Part shown: positions 1 through 6,606 of the stretch, piece after piece
How positions within the stretch are numbered: the first letter of the stretch is position 1
Layout of the letters: every line of letters starts with the position of its first letter
From: a bacterium
Lineage (GTDB): Bacteria > Bacteroidota > Ignavibacteria > Kapaibacteriales > UBA2268
Direction: 5' to 3'
Assembly (NCBI GenBank): GCA_030426865.1
Contig: JAUHXN010000105.1
Location: 1-8,953 of the forward strand
DNA length: 8,953 bases
Program-made: the position numbers and the translations under genes
The notes under the pieces: generated by a model
Seen by the model: the letters and a program-made list of their open reading frames with translations, nothing else
Told to the model about the DNA's origin: nothing
The model's database searches: none

Positions 1-1
1 T

Positions 2-763
2 ACATTAAATTCATTCTATGAGACTTCATTTTTGAGGCTAGTAAAAGATGGAAATGGTGATTGGGTTTATACATATAAACCAATGTTATTAACAGATACA
101 AATTTTCTTTCTGAATTAAGAAATTTACCTGAAAAAGATTATTTCGATCATTTAAGCTTACTTTCAAATTCAACTTTACCAAAATTAGAATTACAATCTC
201 ATTCCAATTATTTTGCTTTTTCAGAAAGAATATTCTCTGAAAAGCCATGGTGGGCACAACTATTTATAGTTTCAAATTGGGGTGCGGTATATGATACAAA
301 CTTTTCAAATCCATATATTCCAACGGTTGAATCTATAAATCATAGCCCTGAAACAGGTGAGCAAGTGCGTTTTTTACTAAACAACGCTATTCTTTGGGGA
401 GCAAAAGGGCTTTTGTATGATAGACTTGCTTCATATTCTAATTATTTATCACCTGATGAACCTGAGAATGTGAAAATCTCTGAGTTTAGAGATAATCCGA
501 AATTATATGCAATTGGTGTGACTACAGGTTCACCTGATAGTGTAAATAGCAGTTTAACAGGTATAGAATACTTAAATCAAGAAGGTTTAGGTGGTGATTT
601 TATGAATACCGTTCATGAGCCAAATAATATTAATTATTATATGGATTTTGATTCTATTTCAAGCTACATGAACGTTCCTCAGAATAGGATTTTCTTAGGA
701 AGAAAATCACAAAGGCGAGAAATGTATAAGATACATAGTATTGTTAATAATACAAGCTCATAA
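2..763 (+). CDS. N-terminal-side fragment of a large secreted protein, cut by an in-frame stop; 5' end outside window
   Basis: The frame is open from the left window edge (codons from position 2 read TLNSFYETSFLRLVKDG), so the TTG at 32 is not the real start and the true N-terminus with any signal peptide lies upstream. The fragment contains a WWAQLF segment near 248 and an ILWGAKGLLYD segment near 389-421. In position and style these resemble the last strands of a TIM-barrel glycoside-hydrolase-like domain, where a run of the form 'LA.GAKG..Y' is common. That resemblance is from memory and no catalytic residues can be named. The frame ends at TAA 761-763, then continues in the same frame for 995 more codons, with the sense on both sides reading smoothly (NNTSS, stop, LLSLRLQAGY). 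I therefore read it as the first part of the gene continuing at 773-3760, not as a complete protein. No start codon or RBS is visible. Confidence 0.7.
   Translation, partial: TLNSFYETSFLRLVKDGNGDWVYTYKPMLLTDTNFLSELRNLPEKDYFDHLSLLSNSTLPKLELQSHSNYFAFSERIFSEKPWWAQLFIVSNWGAVYDTNFSNPYIPTVESINHSPETGEQVRFLLNNAILWGAKGLLYDRLASYSNYLSPDEPENVKISEFRDNPKLYAIGVTTGSPDSVNSSLTGIEYLNQEGLGGDFMNTVHEPNNINYYMDFDSISSYMNVPQNRIFLGRKSQRREMYKIHSIVNNTSS
761..763 (+). other. In-frame premature stop codon (TAA)
   Basis: The context is TCA TAA CTT. Upstream and downstream frames are identical and both long (at least 253 and 995 codons). No hairpin is evident just 3' of it and the context is not a classical leaky one, so recoding is not favoured. 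A single substitution explains it. Confidence 0.7.
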
Positions 764-772
764 CTTCTCTCA

Positions 773-3760
773 TTGAGATTACAAGCAGGATACATTAAAA
801 GTTTTAGGGACTACTATGTTCAACATCCTGATATAGTAGAAGATACGATTATCAACAAATTCATTTCAATTGATAGTTCAAATTTTCATGTTTATAACAC
901 CCCAAAATCAACTATATTTAATCAAAGACCACTTGAACCTTTTGTTGATTCTACATTCTTTGATGTCACTTTATTAAAGCATGAAGATTCATCTTTAGAC
1001 AGTGTTTTTTACATCGGTGTTCAAAATAGACGAACTGACCCAATGATTATATATAAAAACCCTTTAAATAGTTCCGATAAGTACCTAAGGTTTCTAACAA
1101 CAGCTGAACTTGATGATTATTGTACTAATGGAGGGGAAGGACAAACAGCTGAATATTGGCAAGACTATTATTGGAAAAGGCTAGGTACACGAGAAATAGA
1201 AATACCATTTAATTATACTTTCTCAGATACTAATGACTACAACCTATTACGAATATCTGAATTAGATTCAGAAAGTGGAGTTCTAGATACTGCATGGTAT
1301 TTTAATGAACCTTTTAATAATAGGGTAAGAGATACAGTTATCGGTCAAAACCGTTCCCTCTTTGTAAAACTTTTACCTGGTCAAGGGAAGATACTCAAAG
1401 TAGAAGTATTAAACACGGATATGGTTAGTGGGTTTCTGGATAACTATAATCAAAACAATCTAGTTGAGTATAGAGACCCAACAGATTCTAATAGGATTGT
1501 TTATCATTTAGCATATTATAAGAACTCATACATACCAGATACGAATATAGTCTATAAAGAAGTACATTATATTCAGAGTATTCCAATTCAAAAAAATGAT
1601 TTGTCTGAAAACATAAGATGGAATGCGGGTTCACGTGTAAATGTTTCAAAAGACTTTTTTATACGGCAAAACCCACTCAATCCATTATATGAAGATTGTA
1701 ATCATCCAGCATTAGTGGTAAGAGAAGATAGTTCTGGTATCCCACATCCTTATATTGTTTACACTTGTACTGACAGTCTAGGTACAGGTGCAAATGCAGG
1801 CAGAGTAGTTCTTTCTAAAATTCTTCCGATTGGTGGTGCAACAGTATCAAATGAAGAGATATTTGAGCTTAATTCAAATAATATTGAAAGATTTGGTACG
1901 CCTACAATCAATGCTTCAGCACATGGGAATTATATTGCATGGACGGACAGCCTTAGAGGTCTTTTAGTTGCATATCAAGATACGAATAGTATTACTCCAA
2001 TAGATATAGACTCTATTAAAATACATGAGTTCCCTGATGTGTTTCCAAAGTCAATATTATACCCTTCATTTAATACATATAGTCATATGGAAAATGGAGA
2101 AAATAATGCAGGTTTAGTATGGTATCAAATGCATGATACTATTGGCGGTATTTATTATTCAAGAGTTTCATTTGATGATGATAATGATACATTAGTTTTG
2201 AATATCCCAGATAATTATCAAGGAGGAATAAACCTACAGAAAGATATTAATAACAAAATGGTTAAGATTTCTACTACAAATATGTCAACTAAAGTAGAAA
2301 CAAAGCCAATAATATATAGAAGTTTAGGCAGCTATGTTACTACAGATATTCCAGAATGTATTTACAATAGAGTTGATAATATAGACTGGATAGATGATCA
2401 AACTTTTGTTGATTTCTCAACAACTAAGATAGCAGGTATCACTTTCTATTATAAAGATACTAATCATGTGACTGATAGTTGGAATTCATCGAAACTAAGA
2501 GAAATATATCTTTCTGGAACTCGAAATACAGATGTTATTTCAAGTATAAACTCAGCTCAGCAAGATGGTATAATAATAGGTGGTGAGGAAAGTGAGGTAG
2601 CAGGTAACTACAATCTAAATTTCACATTGGATACAACAGTTATTTATCAAATGCCTAAATTTAATGGTTCTATATTATTAAATAATGATGGTGATTTTAT
2701 GGAGGCTTTTAATCCTAAAGTAGCACCAAGACAAGCTGCTACAGGAAGTATGACACAACTTGCAAAAAGCAAACAACCTAATTTTGAAGAATTAAACAAT
2801 ATGTGGAAGAATAGAAGAGTTTTTGAGACTAGTGATGTTGATTCTCTAGACAATCCAATTATTAAAGCATCTGCTAATTTGTTCTATAAAGCAGTGTATG
2901 AAGATTTAATTGATAATCATGTATTGATGGGCTTTACTGGTGATAGTAATAATGTATATTTTGACTTACCTAAGTTTGAAAATGATCCTGGGTCAATTTC
3001 TACTAATCCTGTTAACTTTGAAAATGTATCAAATTTAACAGATCCTTGTCCTACTGATTTATTATTATCTGACCTAACAGCAGATTCGTTTAAAGCAAAA
3101 GGACTTATATTGAGTGATGCTAATAATGATGGTGAAATGGAAATGGAGATAACAATTTATGGCTATCGAAATTCAGATGTTAATCTAATACTTGAAAGAG
3201 CCTATGATTCTGCACAAGTAGTATTAACTATGCCTACCATTACTGCTTACCCAGCTAATGCTACAAAGTTGATATACTCAATAATTGATTCTACTACAAC
3301 AGAGTTTAATCTGATTTATCAAAATAATGATACTACAGCACACTATAATGAAAAAGCATTTATAGGTGGTTTGCAGAATAACGACACAATAAGCTACAAA
3401 TCAGCCATTCAAAATGATCCAGTGAAATACATAATAGACTTTAATAACGGTGGTATTCAATACGAAGCAAAGAATATCAATGACTTTGAGCTTACTGTTT
3501 ATCCAAACCCTACATCAGGTAATCTACGTGTACAAGCGTTTTTACCAGAAAAGCTAGATGGATACAAGATTAGTAATAGGTCACTTGTAGTTACTATTTA
3601 TGATGCTACTGGCAGAATGGTTACAACACAAAATGGAGCAACGGGTCAGATGTTTGAATTTGACTTGTCTAACAGTCCTGCTGGAGCTTATATCATCAAT
3701 GTAGAACACAGTGAAGTAAATAAGAATTACATGGCTACAGAACGGATTGTGAAAGAATAG
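773..3760 (+). CDS. C-terminal part (995 aa) of the same large secreted protein, with T9SS sorting domain
   Basis: This open frame is in the same phase as the one ending at 763, nine bases earlier. The only nearby start is a TTG at 773 with no ribosome site, and the predicted N-terminus (MRLQAGYIKSFRDYY) is not a signal peptide. A protein with a T9SS tail needs Sec export first, so independent translation from 773 would make little sense. The body is beta-rich, with many short Asp/Asn/Thr-rich repeats, a CNHPALVV segment near residue 309 and an HGNYIAWTDS segment near residue 384, possibly from a propeller-like fold. A DANNDGEMEME stretch at residues 782-792 looks like a calcium-binding or FG-GAP-type loop. 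Residues about 905-995 form the type IX secretion C-terminal sorting domain: YPNPTSG begins at residue 910, followed by VTIYDATGRMV and a final SPAGAYIINVE. Expected location is the cell surface or outside. I do not recognise a specific function. It ends at TAG and is followed by a terminator. Confidence 0.75.
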   Translation: MRLQAGYIKSFRDYYVQHPDIVEDTIINKFISIDSSNFHVYNTPKSTIFNQRPLEPFVDSTFFDVTLLKHEDSSLDSVFYIGVQNRRTDPMIIYKNPLNSSDKYLRFLTTAELDDYCTNGGEGQTAEYWQDYYWKRLGTREIEIPFNYTFSDTNDYNLLRISELDSESGVLDTAWYFNEPFNNRVRDTVIGQNRSLFVKLLPGQGKILKVEVLNTDMVSGFLDNYNQNNLVEYRDPTDSNRIVYHLAYYKNSYIPDTNIVYKEVHYIQSIPIQKNDLSENIRWNAGSRVNVSKDFFIRQNPLNPLYEDCNHPALVVREDSSGIPHPYIVYTCTDSLGTGANAGRVVLSKILPIGGATVSNEEIFELNSNNIERFGTPTINASAHGNYIAWTDSLRGLLVAYQDTNSITPIDIDSIKIHEFPDVFPKSILYPSFNTYSHMENGENNAGLVWYQMHDTIGGIYYSRVSFDDDNDTLVLNIPDNYQGGINLQKDINNKMVKISTTNMSTKVETKPIIYRSLGSYVTTDIPECIYNRVDNIDWIDDQTFVDFSTTKIAGITFYYKDTNHVTDSWNSSKLREIYLSGTRNTDVISSINSAQQDGIIIGGEESEVAGNYNLNFTLDTTVIYQMPKFNGSILLNNDGDFMEAFNPKVAPRQAATGSMTQLAKSKQPNFEELNNMWKNRRVFETSDVDSLDNPIIKASANLFYKAVYEDLIDNHVLMGFTGDSNNVYFDLPKFENDPGSISTNPVNFENVSNLTDPCPTDLLLSDLTADSFKAKGLILSDANNDGEMEMEITIYGYRNSDVNLILERAYDSAQVVLTMPTITAYPANATKLIYSIIDSTTTEFNLIYQNNDTTAHYNEKAFIGGLQNNDTISYKSAIQNDPVKYIIDFNNGGIQYEAKNINDFELTVYPNPTSGNLRVQAFLPEKLDGYKISNRSLVVTIYDATGRMVTTQNGATGQMFEFDLSNSPAGAYIINVEHSEVNKNYMATERIVKE

Positions 3761-3775
3761 TTGATATTATATTAA

Positions 3776-3808
3776 ACTTGATATTTATAATAAATACCGA
3801 GATCAAGT
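3776..3808 (+). repeat. 7-bp inverted repeat abutting the first terminator
   Basis: ACTTGAT (3776-3782) is complementary to ATCAAGT (3802-3808) with a 19-base AT-rich loop. It lies between the stop codon of the secreted-protein gene and the terminator stem that begins at 3809. It may stabilise the mRNA 3' end; this is inference, and seven pairs could be chance. Confidence 0.4.
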
Positions 3809-3846
3809 AAAATCCTCGTCTAGCAATAGTCGGGGATTTTTTTATT
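3809..3846 (+). terminator. Intrinsic terminator of the secreted-protein gene
   Basis: The left arm AAAATCCTCG (3809-3818) pairs with CGGGGATTTT (3831-3840), with one G-T wobble. After one T-T mismatch, CTA/TAG adds three more pairs capped by a GCAA (GNRA-type) tetraloop at 3823-3826. A run of T follows to 3843. It starts 48 bases after the stop at 3760, as expected for the terminator of that gene. The A-rich left side could give weaker termination on the minus strand. Confidence 0.85.
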
Positions 3847-3918
3847 TGTTACTATACCTGATATCTCTTTCATCTGCTGATAAATTGAGTTCGATAATAG
3901 TATCCTAGGGTGTACCAT

Positions 3919-3952
3919 AGGCAACTTTTCGTTTGAAAAGCTGCCTTTTTTT
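3919..3952 (+). terminator. Second intrinsic terminator, plus strand
   Basis: AGGCA (3919-3923) pairs with TGCCT (3942-3946) and CTTTTC (3925-3930) with GAAAAG (3935-3940), with one A-C mismatch and a GTTT loop. A run of seven T from 3946 follows. The hairpin is strong and oriented for plus-strand transcripts only. No gene lies between it and the first terminator, so it is either a backup terminator or the end of an unrecognised short RNA. Confidence 0.8.
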
Positions 3953-4196
3953 ATATAATTCTAAAACTAAAAACATCGAATTTTTAATTGGTAAGTGAAA
4001 ATTGTATATTTTTCCTATGCAATATTATTCGATTACTAGAATGTATAACTGCCAATAAATTAATTAGTTATTATAGAATAACAAAGTTGCTTTAATCAAC
4101 CTCCTGATATTATTTTTTATTTTACCTTAAATATCCTTACTTTAGTATAAATCCACCTAATTAGATTCATTTCATAAAATAATAGTGTGATTTACT

Positions 4197-4970
4197 ATGA
4201 TATTAGTTTTAATAATCTTTTCTGTTATTTTAATTCTATTTAGTATCTACTTATATACTAGAATAAAAAGAATTTCAACTCAAAAAAATATTTTACAACA
4301 AAGGTTTGACAATCTTCAAAGACTTTCGCATACAGGTTATTTTGATGGATATTTCAATGATGATAATGTTTGGTGGTCTGAAGAACTAAATAAATTAATT
4401 GGTCTAAAACCTCATGAATATATAACCAAAAAAGATGATGCTATAAGCCTTATATATGAAGAAGATAGGGGAGGTTATCTTCAATTATTAGAAAAAACCA
4501 TAGAAGATGGTAGTTCTTTAGCTACAGAGTACAGGGGTAAAAATGTTAGAACTGGTGAGATAAGGCACTACCGCACAAATGTAGAAGTGATAAAAGATAG
4601 TGAAGGTAAACCAATTGGTTTAAGAGGTACAGTCCAAGATAATACTGATAAAAAAGAAATTCAGCTTGCACTTAGTGAAAGTGAAGTCAAACAGGCCAAT
4701 GTAATGTCTAATATTGATGATTTAGTATTCGTATTAGATAATGAAGGAATATTTAGAGACTTCTATAATTCGTCAAGTAGTGATAGATTGTATACTTCAC
4801 CAGATAGATTCTTAAATAAGCATTACAAAGAAGTGCTTCCAATATCTATAAATACTCAATTCGATTCAATTCTTGAATTAATACGTAAAGATGGTAAATC
4901 TAGACAGTTTGATTATTCGCTTGAAATAAATGGAGAATTGAAGTGTAAAAGTAAGTGTATTCAAAGGTAA
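4197..4970 (+). CDS. Sensor histidine kinase, N-terminal fragment (TM helix, PAS, start of second PAS), frameshifted
   Basis: The ATG at 4197 is supported by an in-frame TGA at 4188-4190 and by the hydrophobic start MILVLIIFSVILILFSIYLY (residues 1-20), followed by TRIKR, a typical single membrane anchor with the rest in the cytoplasm. Residues 35-155 form a PAS_3-type domain (HTGYFDGYF, WWSEELNKLIGL, then EYRGKNVRTGEIRHYRTNVE and GLRGTVQDNTDKK). A second PAS domain begins near residue 170 (NIDDLVFVLDNEGIF) and is cut at residue 257. Its last codons (CKSKCIQR) are unlike a PAS sequence, while the +1 frame continues the domain exactly where expected (VSVFKGKDGTKEGFIVVARD). As it stands the product is an anchored sensor without a kinase. 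It belongs with the fragment at 5071-6555. The sensed signal is unknown. Confidence 0.8.
   Translation: MILVLIIFSVILILFSIYLYTRIKRISTQKNILQQRFDNLQRLSHTGYFDGYFNDDNVWWSEELNKLIGLKPHEYITKKDDAISLIYEEDRGGYLQLLEKTIEDGSSLATEYRGKNVRTGEIRHYRTNVEVIKDSEGKPIGLRGTVQDNTDKKEIQLALSESEVKQANVMSNIDDLVFVLDNEGIFRDFYNSSSSDRLYTSPDRFLNKHYKEVLPISINTQFDSILELIRKDGKSRQFDYSLEINGELKCKSKCIQR
4939..4970 (+). other. Frameshift site (+1) inside the sensor kinase gene
   Basis: The upstream frame (codon starts 0 mod 3) ends at TAA 4968-4970. The downstream frame (1 mod 3) opens after TGA 4939-4941 and reads VFKGKDG, then GFIVVARDFTERK, then into 5071. The shift must lie between these stops. Removing one A from AAAA at 4947-4950 gives GELKCKVSVFKGKDG, a natural PAS beta-strand and hairpin, so one extra base in a homopolymer is the simplest account. 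A two-base deletion is an alternative. Confidence 0.75.
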
Positions 4971-5070
4971 AGATGGAACTAAGGAAGGATTTATAGTTGT
5001 AGCTAGAGACTTTACAGAAAGAAAACTTATCGAAGAAAAACTTGCTGAAAGTGAAAAAAGATTCCGGAAA

Positions 5071-6555
5071 ATGACAGAATTATTACCAGTAGCTGTTCTT
5101 GAAGTAGGTTTAGATGGAAGTATTTACTACGCGAATAGTAAGACTCTTGAGTGGTTCGGATATGAAAAAGAAGAACTATTAAAGAATCTAAAGACTCATG
5201 ACTTAGTTATTCCTTCACAAAGGAATAAGATTAAAGAAAATTTAAAAAATAGAATACAGAATCCCGACTTAGGTCCAATTGAATATACTGGAATGAATAA
5301 AAATGGTGGTTCATTCGATGTGTTGCTTTTTGCAAGCGCAATTATGAAAGGGGAAAATTTAGTTGGTTTTAGAGGTGTTTTGATGGATATTTCTGAAAGA
5401 AAAAAACATCTTTCTGAATTACAAAAAATATCAAAGCTCGAATCTTTAGGAATACTTGCGGGTGGTATAGCTCATAATTTTAAAAACATTCTTGCAGCAA
5501 TCACACTTTCTGTTGATGTTATCAAGATGAGCCCTTTGTCTATTGATAAACAACTTAATAGAATCACTGCAAGTTTGGAACAAGCAAATGCCTTAGCCAC
5601 TAGGTTTCAAACATTTACGAAGTCAAATGAACCGACATTAGAATCTGTAAATATAAATGAAATAATAGAAAATTCGATTGAAATTGCATTGGCGGGAACT
5701 TCAAATAAGATTGACTTAAAATTTGAAAAGAATATATTCCCAATTAAAGCTGATAGTAAGCAATTGAATGAAGTAATGATGAACCTACTTATTAATTCTA
5801 ATCAAGCCATGCCTAAAGGAGGTAAAATAACTATAACTACAAGCAACGTAAAACTTTCAGATTCACAAGTCCAATCTCTTAGCAAAGGAGAGTATGTCAA
5901 AATAGAGATAACCGACGAAGGAATTGGGATAGAAAAAGATGTAATTGAAGAGATATTTACCCCATTTTACACAACTAAAAAAGATGGTCAAGGTCTAGGG
6001 CTACCTACAGTATATTTTATCATTAAAAACCACAATGGTGCAATCACAGTAAACTCTGTAGTAGATAAAGGGACAACATTTACTATTTATTTAGAAAAAC
6101 AGATTGAAGAATTGGAGCAAAAGGAATCTATACAAAAGGGAATAAATACAAAAAAATTCAGAAAGACTCGAGTTCTGTTAATTGATGATGATATTAATAT
6201 AACTAACTCTATGGCTGATGTTTCTGAAATTATAACAGATTTGGAAATAGAAACTTTTAATAATCCATTGAAAGCTATAAAATATTTTAAGGAAATTCAT
6301 CCTAACAATCCTTTTGATATTGCTATATTAGATATGACCTTAGTTGGTTACGAGATAGATGGACTAGATGTATTAAATGAATTAAGAAAGATAGATCAAA
6401 ATCTAAAAGCATTGGTTTTTAGTGGGCACTCTGCGAAACCTGTTGTTTCACATTACAAAGAGTTCGGTTTTGATGGTAGATTAGATAAACCCTGTAATTT
6501 CGAGCATCTTCTAGATACTATATACGAAGTAGTCTATAATCAAAAAAACGCTTAA
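5071..6555 (+). CDS. Hybrid histidine kinase, C-terminal fragment: PAS, HisKA, HATPase, receiver
   Basis: The frame is open from 4942 and its first ATG is at 5071, falling inside a continuous helix-PAS sequence (SEKRFRKMTELLPVAVLEV), so 5071 is probably not the native start. Residues 1-112 form a PAS domain (DGSIYYANSKTLEWFGY, ending MDISERKK). HisKA follows, with the phospho-acceptor His135 in GGIAHNFKNIL. The ATPase has N-box Asn238 and Asn242, G1 DEGIGI (282-287), F-box FTPFYTTK (296-303) and G2 GQGLGL (306-311). Residues 367-490 form a receiver: acidic pocket DDD 372-374, phospho-acceptor Asp421 in AILDM, Ser451 and Lys473 in LDKP. All catalytic residues are present, so this part could act as a soluble hybrid kinase: ATP to His135, then to Asp421, then onward to an unknown phosphotransfer partner. 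The H-box has HNFKN where HDFNN is usual. The gene ends at 6555 inside a terminator hairpin. Confidence 0.85.
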   Translation: MTELLPVAVLEVGLDGSIYYANSKTLEWFGYEKEELLKNLKTHDLVIPSQRNKIKENLKNRIQNPDLGPIEYTGMNKNGGSFDVLLFASAIMKGENLVGFRGVLMDISERKKHLSELQKISKLESLGILAGGIAHNFKNILAAITLSVDVIKMSPLSIDKQLNRITASLEQANALATRFQTFTKSNEPTLESVNINEIIENSIEIALAGTSNKIDLKFEKNIFPIKADSKQLNEVMMNLLINSNQAMPKGGKITITTSNVKLSDSQVQSLSKGEYVKIEITDEGIGIEKDVIEEIFTPFYTTKKDGQGLGLPTVYFIIKNHNGAITVNSVVDKGTTFTIYLEKQIEELEQKESIQKGINTKKFRKTRVLLIDDDINITNSMADVSEIITDLEIETFNNPLKAIKYFKEIHPNNPFDIAILDMTLVGYEIDGLDVLNELRKIDQNLKALVFSGHSAKPVVSHYKEFGFDGRLDKPCNFEHLLDTIYEVVYNQKNA

Positions 6556-6576
6556 CAGTAATACTATCAAGCGTTT
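6542..6576 (-). terminator. Convergent terminator between the kinase and the peptidase genes
   Basis: AAACGCTT (6546-6553) is perfectly complementary to AAGCGTTT (6569-6576), with a 15-base loop. Read on the minus strand the hairpin runs into seven T (complement of 6542-6548), making a good terminator for the peptidase gene that ends at 6607. On the plus strand only CATTTT follows, so it is weaker for the kinase, whose TAA stop (6553-6555) sits at the stem-loop junction. Confidence 0.75.
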
Positions 6577-6606
6577 CATTTTCTAATTGACTATATCATT
6601 ATTTGA

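Larger units (their letters stand above)
2..3760 (+). pseudogene. Whole interrupted gene: T9SS-exported glycoside-hydrolase-like protein with one internal nonsense codon
   Basis: Both halves are in one phase (codon starts at positions congruent to 2 mod 3), separated only by TAA at 761-763 and three sense codons before the TTG at 773. Together they give more than 1,250 codons: a possible TIM-barrel-like part, a long beta-rich part and a C-terminal T9SS sorting domain. No other stop occurs and base composition is uniform, so any inactivation is recent or the stop is a sequence error. A one-base change from GAA, CAA or AAA would restore the frame. The first half alone lacks the sorting domain and the second half lacks a signal peptide, so neither should reach the surface by itself. 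Confidence 0.6.
3761..4196. other. Intergenic region (436 bp) with tandem terminators and the leader of the sensor kinase
   Basis: The stretch is strongly AT-rich and has no credible gene on either strand. The first 190 bases hold two plus-strand intrinsic terminators (3809-3846 and 3919-3952). The rest must contain the promoter of the kinase gene at 4197. Weak candidates are TATATTTT at 4005-4012, resembling the Bacteroidota -7 element TAnnTTTG with a TTG at 3988-3990 but only 14 bases apart, and TATAAA at 4146-4151. Neither has a convincing partner element, so no promoter is called. No direct repeats, tRNA or riboswitch-like architecture were noticed. Confidence 0.7.
4197..6555 (+). pseudogene. 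Whole hybrid sensor histidine kinase gene (TM-PAS-PAS-PAS-HisKA-HATPase-REC), frameshifted
   Basis: Correcting one +1 shift at 4939-4970 restores a single kinase of about 785 residues: one N-terminal TM helix, three PAS domains, HisKA, HATPase_c and a C-terminal receiver. All domains come in the usual order without gap or duplication, which argues for one ancestral gene and against two adjacent genes. No separate response regulator or DNA-binding partner lies nearby, so the output must come from elsewhere through a phosphorelay. Whether the gene is dead is uncertain: the downstream part could be translated from an internal ATG and stay catalytically complete. Confidence 0.6.

Noticed and set aside
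761..763. TAA as a reassigned or recoded sense codon
   Set aside because: TAA ends both kinase frames and mutS2 at sensible places and TAG ends the secreted protein, so the standard bacterial code holds; no recoding structure is seen at the site.
2647..2853. 68-codon open frame on the minus strand
   Set aside because: It lies wholly inside the secreted-protein coding sequence, has no recognisable domain or start context, and is best explained as a shadow of the real frame.
3820..3918. 32-codon minus-strand frame between the two terminators (MVHPRILLSNSIYQQ...)
   Set aside because: It runs through the first terminator hairpin, has no promoter or ribosome site in view, and its composition is not distinctive.
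4017..4058. 13-codon plus-strand leader-like frame (MQYYSITRMYNCQ) before the kinase gene
   Set aside because: It is too short, lacks any attenuator-like codon run or hairpin pairing, and is expected by chance in AT-rich DNA.
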